Part shown: in pieces, positions 47,201 through 54,552 of the stretch
Position numbering within the stretch: position 1 is the first letter of the stretch
How the letters are laid out: every line of letters starts with the position of its first letter
NCBI GenBank assembly: GCA_964490765.1
Contig: CAZBDV010000011.1
Location: 6,990-70,989, forward strand
From: CAZBDV01 sp964490765
Lineage (GTDB): Bacteria > Cloacimonadota > Cloacimonadia > Cloacimonadales > JAJBBL01
DNA length: 64,000 nucleotides
Direction: 5' to 3'
Notes under the pieces: generated by a model
Seen by the model: only the letters and a program-made list of their open reading frames with translations
Told to the model about the DNA's origin: nothing
The model's database searches: none
Made by a program: the position numbers and the translations under genes

Positions 47201-49409
47201 CGATTGGGATATGCTGACTCTCGATGAGCCTTTTCAGTGGAATGGGGTAGATAACATCCTGATAGACACAGCCTTCAGCCAGGTTCCGGCCTGGACCTCT
47301 TCAGGGCAGCAGAGAGTATTTAACTCCCCTAATGGTTTCAGATATACAAGATCAGATAGTTCCGATCAGACAAATGCCACTACCACATCTACGGCAAGTT
47401 ATAAACCTCAGATCAAGATAGTGTTTGGCGGTACTATACCTACTGATCCTTATTATGATGTCTCCGTTACCCCTGAACAGGCTGCAGATAATGGTTATAA
47501 CGGCTCTGTTGTCGAATACCTGATGACTGTAAGTAATACGGGAAATGTTACCGATAATTATAACCTGACAGTATCGGGCAACGAGTGGGATGTCAGCTTC
47601 TGGGAAGCAGAGACTGCAGGTTCTTTAGAGGAGCAGGAACTATCATTTCTCGATCTTGGTGATGGTATTGTCTCCATGCAAAATACAGCCCCATACATTC
47701 GTTCAGAGATAACCGAAACCGGTAACATAACCGGCGGGAGCAGCAAAAGTATTCTTGTAAAGGTGACTATACCCCCCGGAGCTTCGGGGAATGATACAGC
47801 TACAGTCACTGTAACCTCTCAAACCGAGAGTGAGATTTCGGGGTCAATGACTCTGGAGACTATATCCCTCGGTAACGACCCCTCAATTCCTGTTGAGCCA
47901 AGATATATAGCCGAATGGGAGCCTATGCAGGGAGTCCTGATCCGCTACCCTCTCGGCATTCCCTATTCCCTTATCAGTGCCCTGTCGGAAGAGACTATTG
48001 TCTATACTATTGTTTCAAACAACAACCTGAACACGGCAATGAATAACTATCAGAATAATGATGTCAATATGGATAACTGTGAGTTTATCATAGCTTCCTC
48101 AGATACTTACTGGACAAGGGATTACGGTCCCTGGAGCATGGCTACGGCTGATGCAATCGGAGTTGTTGATTTCGATTATAACCGTCCCCGTCCTGCTGAT
48201 AACCAGATCCCCTCAGTTATCAGTAACTACTTCTCTATCCCCTATTATGAGATGCCACTGACACATACCGGTGGTAATATGATGGGTGACGGTATGGGGG
48301 TAGGAGCATCCACGACCCTCGTTGATAATGAGAATACTCCCCTGACACCATCAGAGGTTGATCAACATATGCAGAACTATCTGGGGATAACCAGCTATCA
48401 CAAAATACCTGATCCGACGGGAGAATATATACAGCATATCGATACCTGGGCCAAATTTCTTGATGTAGATAAAGTTATGATTAGATCCGTTCCTACAACA
48501 CATTCCCAATATACTCAAATCGAAGCAGCTGCCGATTATTTTGCCGATCAAACCAGTTCTTATGGGACCCCTTATCAGGTATACAGGGTTTATACACCGA
48601 ATAATGAACCCTACACCAATTCTCTCATAGTAAATAACAGGGTATATATTCCCATACAGGGCTCGGTTAACGATGCTGCAGCTATCGTCTCATATCAAGA
48701 AGCCATGCCGGGCTATGAGGTAATAGGTTACACAGGAAGCTGGGCAAGTAATGATGCTCTTCACTGCCGTGTTATGGGGCTTGCCGATCAGGGAATGCTC
48801 TATGTCAATCATACCCCCTCCCAGATAAATTACAGTGGAGAGGATATCCCCATTGAGGTTGAGATCAAGGCCTATAGTGGTCAGTCTCTTATAAGCGAAG
48901 AGATACTTGTTCACTGGAAAACATCGGTAGAGAATCCTTTTAATCAATCTCCTTTGCTCTCGCAGGGAAATGATATCTATATTGCTCATATCCCCCCCCA
49001 ATCTTTTGGAGAGACTGTCTATTATTATATCTCTGCAGCTGATGTATCGGGCAGGACAGTCAGAAGACCCTTTATGGGTAATGAGGATCCCTTCATCATC
49101 GAGATTAATGAACAGGGTATAGGACTGGAAGCACCAGAGATTATCGGGATCAGTATAGAAGAGGGGGTTGTCTATATCAGCTGGGAAGCTGTTCCAGGTG
49201 CCACCGGTTACATTGTTGAAACTGCTACTGAATTAGGTGGAGAATTCATTCCTGACTACTCCGGAATAATGAATTACGAAGATGATATAGTAATCTGGCA
49301 GAGCTCCATCATCGGTGATATAAAATTGTATCGCGTTAAAGCTACCTTAGAATATCCGGCTCTTCGCCAGCAATCACCTGAAGCAATAAAGAGAGATTTC
49401 AGAGAATAA
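44244..49409 (+). CDS. Secreted gingipain-type (C25) protease fused to peptidylarginine-deiminase-like domain
   Basis: A 1721-residue secreted protein. Signal peptide 1-18; gingipain-type propeptide about 20-225; C25 catalytic domain about 234-570 with candidate His430 (NYTGHGSITSWG) and Cys463 (VSVACVNGNF); an Ig-like domain to about 650; two CARDB-like domains to about 890; a beta-rich domain at about 890-1060 (SLRGQMVYTADEINAAGY); another sandwich to about 1205. A deiminase domain (about 1214-1530) follows, with WTRDYGPW at 1290-1297 (Asp1293), TGGNMM (Asn1345), HIDTWAKFL (His1398, Asp1400) and Cys1508 in SNDALHCRVMG. NRPRP at 1313-1317 may match the substrate-carboxylate Arg pair of P. 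gingivalis PPAD (R152/R154, from memory). An Ig-like and a fibronectin-like domain end the protein; there is no KMLLLK-type sorting signal. Agmatine-deiminase-like activity is the alternative. AGAGGAAG site. Confidence 0.9.
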   Translation: MKRIIPFLLIFSLLTVLTAEEVIIDQSPFNVELISSHTERTVIEYSFGSFSRQPVDIAGDIYYHLTLENEPAILREGEPALPYINRSIIISGDALNDVRVIFSEYIDYEMAVAPSKGLIYRNQNLAEIPYTFSETYQKDSFFPANLAELGAPYILRDFRGQIVSVNPFQYNPVSGILRVYNRIRVEINRIGVDTHNVLVEERDGYTRDFETVYENRFLNFSTLRYSPLEEQGRMIVIAHDAFVDAVMPYVNWKNQKGVPTDIYPVSEIGNDSGSIMSFIQAEYDLNDGLVFVQLAGDAAQVAPNSYSSNASDPAYSLLAGADPYADIFIGRFSAETAAQVANQVEKVIHYERDIDTTDTWLSNAMGVASDEGAGIGHGGLSDIQHMNLIRDNLLGYTYTYVDQIYAPSATATDVTIAVDSGRGFANYTGHGSITSWGTTGYSNTQVNALTNDYMLPFIVSVACVNGNFVSYTCFAEAWLRATNNTTGAPTGAVAFYGSSRNQLWQPPMSAQQEITELLVSDQKNTIGGLYYNGSFQMIDDYPSTSEGPAEFLCWHIFGDASLQVRSMAPETMNVSYSSSIPLGVSTLQVSTGVPDALVSLTTPDYEILAYGYTNTSGMITLEMVDPPSQPVNLNLTVTAYNKVTHLGNVEVIPAEGPFVVLDSYTLNGNQPDTPQYDELIDISVTLANVGLDPADNVSATLTTTSEGVTIIDNQTNFGNIAASGSITVNNAFQIETADDLENQTTLYFSLFITSGLDSWTANFNFQLNAPEIEVIDLIIQDPTPGGNNNGMLDPGETVSLYFTVQNAGLAASPAGTAILEINNPLVSISEPLFIIPTIPAGGSTDAVYQLAIDPDIPIGTIVQFTLNIAGGEYSTVDIRNTTVGIVIIEIGEGTSTNTTTQAAPINIYYRSLRGQMVYTADEINAAGYSGQGLIAELGFYVTQTPAYSLPNFIIRMKHTTATNASSHDNGPFETVYSVAQYTPVAGDWDMLTLDEPFQWNGVDNILIDTAFSQVPAWTSSGQQRVFNSPNGFRYTRSDSSDQTNATTTSTASYKPQIKIVFGGTIPTDPYYDVSVTPEQAADNGYNGSVVEYLMTVSNTGNVTDNYNLTVSGNEWDVSFWEAETAGSLEEQELSFLDLGDGIVSMQNTAPYIRSEITETGNITGGSSKSILVKVTIPPGASGNDTATVTVTSQTESEISGSMTLETISLGNDPSIPVEPRYIAEWEPMQGVLIRYPLGIPYSLISALSEETIVYTIVSNNNLNTAMNNYQNNDVNMDNCEFIIASSDTYWTRDYGPWSMATADAIGVVDFDYNRPRPADNQIPSVISNYFSIPYYEMPLTHTGGNMMGDGMGVGASTTLVDNENTPLTPSEVDQHMQNYLGITSYHKIPDPTGEYIQHIDTWAKFLDVDKVMIRSVPTTHSQYTQIEAAADYFADQTSSYGTPYQVYRVYTPNNEPYTNSLIVNNRVYIPIQGSVNDAAAIVSYQEAMPGYEVIGYTGSWASNDALHCRVMGLADQGMLYVNHTPSQINYSGEDIPIEVEIKAYSGQSLISEEILVHWKTSVENPFNQSPLLSQGNDIYIAHIPPQSFGETVYYYISAADVSGRTVRRPFMGNEDPFIIEINEQGIGLEAPEIIGISIEEGVVYISWEAVPGATGYIVETATELGGEFIPDYSGIMNYEDDIVIWQSSIIGDIKLYRVKATLEYPALRQQSPEAIKRDFRE

Positions 49410-49443
49410 TGGAATCTCTTTCATAAGAAAACAAAGAAAAGTG

Positions 49444-49480
49444 GGGGAGAATTTATGGGAAAATTCTCCCCTTTGTTTTT
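49444..49480. terminator. Terminator shared by the C25-deiminase gene and the converging Ppx/GppA gene
   Basis: Eleven-bp stem GGGGAGAATTT (49444-49454) with AAATTCTCCCC (49461-49471), six-base loop, then TTTGTTTTT. The minus strand also has a T-rich run after it. The stop codon of the Ppx/GppA gene is inside the structure. Confidence 0.92.
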
Positions 49481-50769
49481 GCAGTTGCTATCTGCTCTAA
49501 GATTCCGAACTGGATACCAAAGTCACTGACATAGATTATATCCTGATTGAAATAGTCCATTATAGCTCTGACAATCAGCAAGCCGGTAGTTATAACATTA
49601 GCTCTCAAAGGTTCGAATGGCATTAGTTCAGCAATATCTAATAGTTCCATACTTGAGAATTTATTGAAATAGTACTCTATATCGTTCCGGGAGAGACTGC
49701 TCTTATGTACTTCAGCACTATCATAATAGATCAGACCTTTCTTAACGGCACTGATGTTGGTTACCGTTCCTCCAATGCCGACCAGGGCAGGATCTCTCAG
49801 AAGCCCTGCAGGAAGCTGGTCAAGCCTTTTATTGATATAATCTATCCTGTTTACTCTCTTATCGTTGCTCAGATTTTCCAACCTTCTAATCCCCAGACGG
49901 AGGCTGTCCTGATATACGGCCTTATCCCCCTGGTAATAAATGAATTCTGTGCTTCCACCACCAATATCAAAGAGGATGAGTTCTCTGTATTCCTGGAAGT
50001 GATTCCGGTTGGCTCTTCCCATCAAACTGGCCTCTTCCTCGTCGGAAAGGATGCGGTATTCGATATCATAACGACTCTTCAGCCAATCACTTACGAGATT
50101 GATATTATCGCTCTCCCGGGAACAGCTTGTCCCCAAAACAATAATATCTCGGGAAAAATACTCCGATAACCGCATGAAATCACTAAGTATCTTTTTCACC
50201 CTCTCTATACCGGCTTTCGTTAACTTGCCATCCCTCATGTTCTTTCCCATAGCCGATATCCTGGAAGCGCGATGAATGACTTTAATCTCTCCATTAATTA
50301 TAACCGCCCAGACAAGAAGAACATTGTTAGTTCCGACATCTATCACTACATAGCGATCCGAAAGGGAGTAGTGTTCAAATAGTATTTTTAAGGTTCTACC
50401 GGCACATTCCTTGCAGCTATCTCTCTTTCTTAACTCCTGTTTTAAATCGATGACAGGAAGATTAAACTCCTGTTCTTTATTGAGAATAGAGGGGATATCA
50501 GTAAGAATGAGATCAATTTTATTCTTGCAACAGAACTCAATCTCCCGGGCAATAAACTCCTTCTCCCTAATATCAGTAAGAGATATTCCTTGCTGTTCAT
50601 CCCGAATTACAGCGTATTGTGCATCAAGCTTAGCAAAGGTATCTACCGGTTCAGGCAGATAGAGAAAGCAGCGGATCCCTGTCTTGACAAATTCTCTTAC
50701 AAGGCCAGAAAGCCTGCTCTCTCTCAGCAACTCTTCGTTTTCGAGATATATCCCGATATTAATCAGCAA
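49453..50769 (-). CDS. Ppx/GppA-type phosphatase with unusual N-terminal domain
   Basis: From about residue 139 this is the actin-like Ppx/GppA fold: VVIDVGTNNVLLV, then GTSCSRESDN and LILFDIGGGSTEFIY. Such enzymes cleave polyphosphate or pppGpp. The first 138 residues are an addition not found in standard members, alpha/beta in look (DLILTDIPSILNK, LPVIDL) and ending in a Cys pair (CKECAG at about 119-124). The start is TTG (50769), seven bases after AGAGG (50777-50781); a later start would break the N-terminal domain. Compared with E. coli GppA and Ppx, it is short at the C-terminus: no HD-like domain is present. It is downstream of a NYN nuclease gene with a 27-base gap. Confidence 0.8.
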   Translation of the reverse strand: MLINIGIYLENEELLRESRLSGLVREFVKTGIRCFLYLPEPVDTFAKLDAQYAVIRDEQQGISLTDIREKEFIAREIEFCCKNKIDLILTDIPSILNKEQEFNLPVIDLKQELRKRDSCKECAGRTLKILFEHYSLSDRYVVIDVGTNNVLLVWAVIINGEIKVIHRASRISAMGKNMRDGKLTKAGIERVKKILSDFMRLSEYFSRDIIVLGTSCSRESDNINLVSDWLKSRYDIEYRILSDEEEASLMGRANRNHFQEYRELILFDIGGGSTEFIYYQGDKAVYQDSLRLGIRRLENLSNDKRVNRIDYINKRLDQLPAGLLRDPALVGIGGTVTNISAVKKGLIYYDSAEVHKSSLSRNDIEYYFNKFSSMELLDIAELMPFEPLRANVITTGLLIVRAIMDYFNQDIIYVSDFGIQFGILEQIATAKTKGRIFP

Positions 50770-50796
50770 AGAATAGCCTCTGATAGGTTTCTGATA

Positions 50797-51627
50797 TCAG
50801 CTGTGAATCAAGTTGATATTGGTTGCTGAAAGCCCCTTATCACTCGGAGTAAGTTCAAACTCGAAGATAATATCCCGATTGGGAAGTAGATTCAGATCTA
50901 CATTATCGATAAGATTTGATTTATGGAAGAAGGCAGTTTTATATGGAGACTCCTCTTTGCGGGAGTCAGTAATCCATAGTCCATCTCCCAGATGCCGTAT
51001 ATAGCGCATGAATCCGAAGCCCTTATCCTGATTGTAGGAGTAACAGACACCTCTCACCCTGCTCTTGGTTTCTCCCCATTTGACGTTTTCGTTACCGTTA
51101 TTATCCTCTATTGGGAGAAGATCAGGTATAAGATAACCTGACACAAAACTATCTGCCTCCTTCTTAAGAATGTGGGCGACATTGTTGAATCCAATGACCT
51201 CTACCCGGCAGCCTTTATTCTGTAGAGCGCGTACTACCTGGACAAAATCACCATCCCCTGTGACGAGAATAACATAATCGAGTTTCTCTGATTGTAACAG
51301 AGCATCTACAGCCATATCGAGATCTGCGTTTGATTTACTGTAGCGATGACCATCCTCATCTGTGAACCAGCGAACCTGTTTCACGATTACTTTATATCCA
51401 AAATCTCTCAACAGAGATTGAAAATTATTCGATTTTCTATAATATTCGAAATCCTTTCTGGCTCGTTCTTCGTCATAAGGGACGTAAGTATTCAATCTCA
51501 TAGCAATCCCATTACTACGACAGGCAAATTCTCTCAAAACATCGTAGTGCATACCGTAGCCGCCATTAAGTGCCACATTCGATACATCAACATAGACCCC
51601 TACTTTCTTTAATTGAGTTCCATCCAT
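50797..51627 (-). CDS. NYN-domain (LabA/DUF88) nuclease fused to cold-shock-like domain
   Basis: A 276-residue protein. The NYN domain (about residues 8-170) has the four-acid site of PIN-like nucleases: Asp14 with Asn17 (VYVDVSNVA), Asp102, Asp104 and Asp108 (NADLDMAVDALL) and Asp125/Asp127 (VTGDGDFVQVV). The C-terminal about 190-276 resembles a cold-shock RNA-binding fold, with KGFGFMRY (202-209, RNP1-like) and AFFHKSNL (232-239, RNP2-like). Together they suggest an RNA-cleaving enzyme that binds single-stranded RNA by its tail. GAGGTAAG site. A family member that acts on a known RNA is not recognised. Confidence 0.83.
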   Translation of the reverse strand: MDGTQLKKVGVYVDVSNVALNGGYGMHYDVLREFACRSNGIAMRLNTYVPYDEERARKDFEYYRKSNNFQSLLRDFGYKVIVKQVRWFTDEDGHRYSKSNADLDMAVDALLQSEKLDYVILVTGDGDFVQVVRALQNKGCRVEVIGFNNVAHILKKEADSFVSGYLIPDLLPIEDNNGNENVKWGETKSRVRGVCYSYNQDKGFGFMRYIRHLGDGLWITDSRKEESPYKTAFFHKSNLIDNVDLNLLPNRDIIFEFELTPSDKGLSATNINLIHS

Positions 51628-51689
51628 TTTCTTACCTCATTTTATTTTCCTTTTTATTATTAACAATTCGTTTCCTTCTCTTTGATACT

Positions 51690-53423
51690 TCACAGGCTAG
51701 TCTGCAGCCCGAAATGGATCATCCCATCCAGGGGATGAAGCCATTCGCCATTACTATGGCTCACACCGTAATCGACACCAATCAAACCGATTCTCGTATC
51801 GAGCCTGATACCGAAACCGATACCGAACAGGTCTTTAAGGGTATCTGTAGCTTCCTCGAGTTGTTGTTGCACAACCCCGTAATCGGCAAAGAGAAATACC
51901 CGCGATTTTCTGGCAAGTAAATATCTCAATTCCAGATTAGACCATCCGATTCTGTAACCGCTGAACTGATCCTCCCGAAATCCCCGCAGATCATCTGTCC
52001 CACCCAGTGTATAGAGTTCATAAGGCTCCAGGTCACGATTCTGTATCTGCTTCCCATTGAGAGAGGACATCAGCACAAGCCTCGGTGATAGGGTAAAGTA
52101 ATTATTCCATTTGATTTCCGTGGCCTGTTTATTGACCCAATCCCCCACTCTTCTTTTCATAACATAGAAATGTTTAATGTCAAGACGCATTCCCTTTGTC
52201 GGATTTAGATGATAGTCCTCCGAGTTGTAATACCAGAAGGCACCGATTTTCTTATGAGCTGCTTTTTCGATAACCTTTGGCCTTCTCGTTCCGGGAAAGA
52301 AGTCATCCGATCCGAGATATATTCCGTACTTGTTTCTGAGGGTATAGTAATAGATCTCACTGTCAAAAGTAGTTTTGATATAAGTAGAATCGACTGTTTC
52401 CCTGTAGAGTGTAAAATCCCCGGCAACAGGGAAGGTAAAGGGGCCCGATTCATGATAACGGAACTCTACCGACTGCCTGTCTGACCTCAACTGTTTCCAG
52501 GAGAAGGCGAGCTCCCTGTCAGTCCCGTAAAGATTGAGGAACTTGAGATCAATAAAACCGGTCAATTTACTCCCTGTATTCTTTTGCGAACTGTCGTATC
52601 CGAGCATACCGGAAATACGAGTCATTCTATCCTCTTCCAGTTTAAGGAGAAGTGTCTGATGATTGATAGGTATAATCGAGAATTCTCTTACATATTCTTT
52701 TCGTCTGACATTCTCTTCTGCCTGGCGAAGATTATGGAGATTAAATAACTCCATCTGATCTAAGCCGGAGATCCGGAGAAGCGTCTTCTCGCGTGTAGTC
52801 TCATTACCTTCGTATATAAAGCGGTCAAAGCGGCCGAATCTCCCTTCATCGACCTTAAGAAAAGCAGCAACACCTCCGTTATCCCTCACTACGAGGCTAT
52901 CGAGTTCAGCACTGGCAAAGAGGAATCCTCGTGAAGCATAGAGATCTACTATCTGATATAGAAGGGAATTCACTGTATCGAGCGAATAGGAGCCAGTAGG
53001 GTATATTCCTGTAAGCTGGGCAATACGTTCGGTGGAGAAGTAGCTGTTGCCGGAGAGGTGTATCTCTCTGATCAGATATGGCTCTTCCTCTTCAATATAG
53101 AAACGGACTTCCACCTCCCTTGGCCCTACTGGAACAGCATCGGGATAATTAACCCGGATATGGTAAAATCCCCGCTGCTGATAAAAAGAGGCTATCCTTC
53201 TACAATCTTCCTGTGTTGTCTGTGGATTGTATATTTCACCCGGCCGGGTCAGGACTCGACCCCGTAATTCCCGGTCGGAGATCGATTCATTACCACTGAA
53301 ACTGACCCCTCTGACAGTGATGTCGTTAGTAGCAATCAGTGATGAACAGAATATCAGTAAGAGGAAGCAACCCGTGAGCGTGAAGCTGATAAACCGGGTT
53401 CCAGCGGTCTGTGATACTATCAT
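51690..53423 (-). CDS. BamA/TamA-like outer-membrane protein with POTRA domains
   Basis: A 577-residue Omp85-family protein. Signal peptide about residues 10-32. Three or so POTRA domains are visible to about residue 265 (VRGVSFSGNESISDRELRGR, IREIHLSGNSYFSTERIAQL, DRFIYEGNETTREKTLL). The barrel follows, ending in LHPLDGMIHFGLQTSL with the gate motif region DLRGFREDQFSGYRIG (family pattern RGY/F). BamA usually has five POTRA domains and about 800 residues, so this is more like TamA or a shorter paralog. It shares a strand with ispG, with an 11-base gap. Confidence 0.87.
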   Translation of the reverse strand: MIVSQTAGTRFISFTLTGCFLLLIFCSSLIATNDITVRGVSFSGNESISDRELRGRVLTRPGEIYNPQTTQEDCRRIASFYQQRGFYHIRVNYPDAVPVGPREVEVRFYIEEEEPYLIREIHLSGNSYFSTERIAQLTGIYPTGSYSLDTVNSLLYQIVDLYASRGFLFASAELDSLVVRDNGGVAAFLKVDEGRFGRFDRFIYEGNETTREKTLLRISGLDQMELFNLHNLRQAEENVRRKEYVREFSIIPINHQTLLLKLEEDRMTRISGMLGYDSSQKNTGSKLTGFIDLKFLNLYGTDRELAFSWKQLRSDRQSVEFRYHESGPFTFPVAGDFTLYRETVDSTYIKTTFDSEIYYYTLRNKYGIYLGSDDFFPGTRRPKVIEKAAHKKIGAFWYYNSEDYHLNPTKGMRLDIKHFYVMKRRVGDWVNKQATEIKWNNYFTLSPRLVLMSSLNGKQIQNRDLEPYELYTLGGTDDLRGFREDQFSGYRIGWSNLELRYLLARKSRVFLFADYGVVQQQLEEATDTLKDLFGIGFGIRLDTRIGLIGVDYGVSHSNGEWLHPLDGMIHFGLQTSL

Positions 53424-53434
53424 AGCAAATCTAA

Positions 53435-54496
53435 TTAACCTTTTAAATGCTGATCAATGATAGCGATAAGTTCTTCGAGGAGGAGAGCTTCCGGAACCTT
53501 TTTGATGATCTCTCCTTTACGAAATATCAATCCCTCACCCTTACCACCGGCAATGCCAAAATCTGCCATCCTCGCCTCACCGGGCCCATTGACGATACAC
53601 CCCATGACAGCAACCGTAAGATCACGATCCCGATAGGGTGCCAGTCTTCTTCCTACATCTTCGGCAAGAGAGATAAGATCGATCTCTGTCCGGCCGCAGG
53701 TCGGGCAGGAAACGATGTTCAATCCTTTGCGCAAACCGAGAGCCTTGAGGATCTCCAGGCCGACGGCTACCTCTTTAACCGGATCGGCAGTGAGAGAAAC
53801 CCGGATAGTATCTCCTATACCTTCAGCGAGCAATATACCCAGAGCAACGGAGGATTTGACAGACCCTGCCATCTCTGTTCCCGCTTCGGTAACCCCCAGA
53901 TGCAGCGGATAGGACACTTTCTCGCTCAGCAAGCGGTAAGCTTCGACAGTCATAGGAACGGACGCTGCCTTGACCGATATTTTGATATCCTCGAACCGGC
54001 ATCGCTCCAGTATCGCAATGTGTTCGAGGGCAGATTCTACCAATCCAGCCGGTGTAACACCATATTTCTTTAGCTTATCTTTAGCGAGAGAACCACTATT
54101 TACTCCTATACGGATAGGTATTCTCTTCTCACGTGCTCTGGTTGCCACTTCTTTAACCTTACTTTCTGAACCTATGTTACCCGGGTTGAGTCTCAGTCCG
54201 TCAATCCCCTTATCTATAGCAGCGAGGGCAAGACGATAATCGAAATGGATATCTGCAATGAGAGGTATGGGACAATTCTTTCTGATCTCTGTCAGCGCTC
54301 GAGCAGCATCCATATCTGGGAGAGCAACCCGAATGATCTCACTGCCGGCAGCTATGAGTTCTCTTATCTGGTTTATTGTAGCCTTAACATCATCTGTATG
54401 TGTATTGGTCATCGATTGAACCCTGATCGGGTTACCGTCACCAATAATCAGATCACCCAGTTTGATTCCTCTTGTAGCTCTTCTCTTTATCTCCAT
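53435..54496 (-). CDS. ispG: 4-hydroxy-3-methylbut-2-enyl diphosphate synthase
   Basis: Sixth reaction of the MEP isoprenoid route: converts MEcPP to HMBPP with a [4Fe-4S] cluster. VQSMTNTHTDDVKATINQI and RLNPGNIGSESKV are conserved. The cluster ligands are in VSCPTCGRTEIDL and MGCIVNGPGEARMADFG. At 353 residues it is the short form without the extra central domain of Bacteroidota, Chlamydiae and plant enzymes, which deserves note if the host is indeed a neighbour of Bacteroidota. AGAGGATAG site. Confidence 0.96.
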   Translation of the reverse strand: MEIKRRATRGIKLGDLIIGDGNPIRVQSMTNTHTDDVKATINQIRELIAAGSEIIRVALPDMDAARALTEIRKNCPIPLIADIHFDYRLALAAIDKGIDGLRLNPGNIGSESKVKEVATRAREKRIPIRIGVNSGSLAKDKLKKYGVTPAGLVESALEHIAILERCRFEDIKISVKAASVPMTVEAYRLLSEKVSYPLHLGVTEAGTEMAGSVKSSVALGILLAEGIGDTIRVSLTADPVKEVAVGLEILKALGLRKGLNIVSCPTCGRTEIDLISLAEDVGRRLAPYRDRDLTVAVMGCIVNGPGEARMADFGIAGGKGEGLIFRKGEIIKKVPEALLLEELIAIIDQHLKG

Positions 54497-54552
54497 TAAT
54501 CTATCCTCTAATACCGTTACAACGTTTTAATCCCTTTTCTGTTTACACTGAT

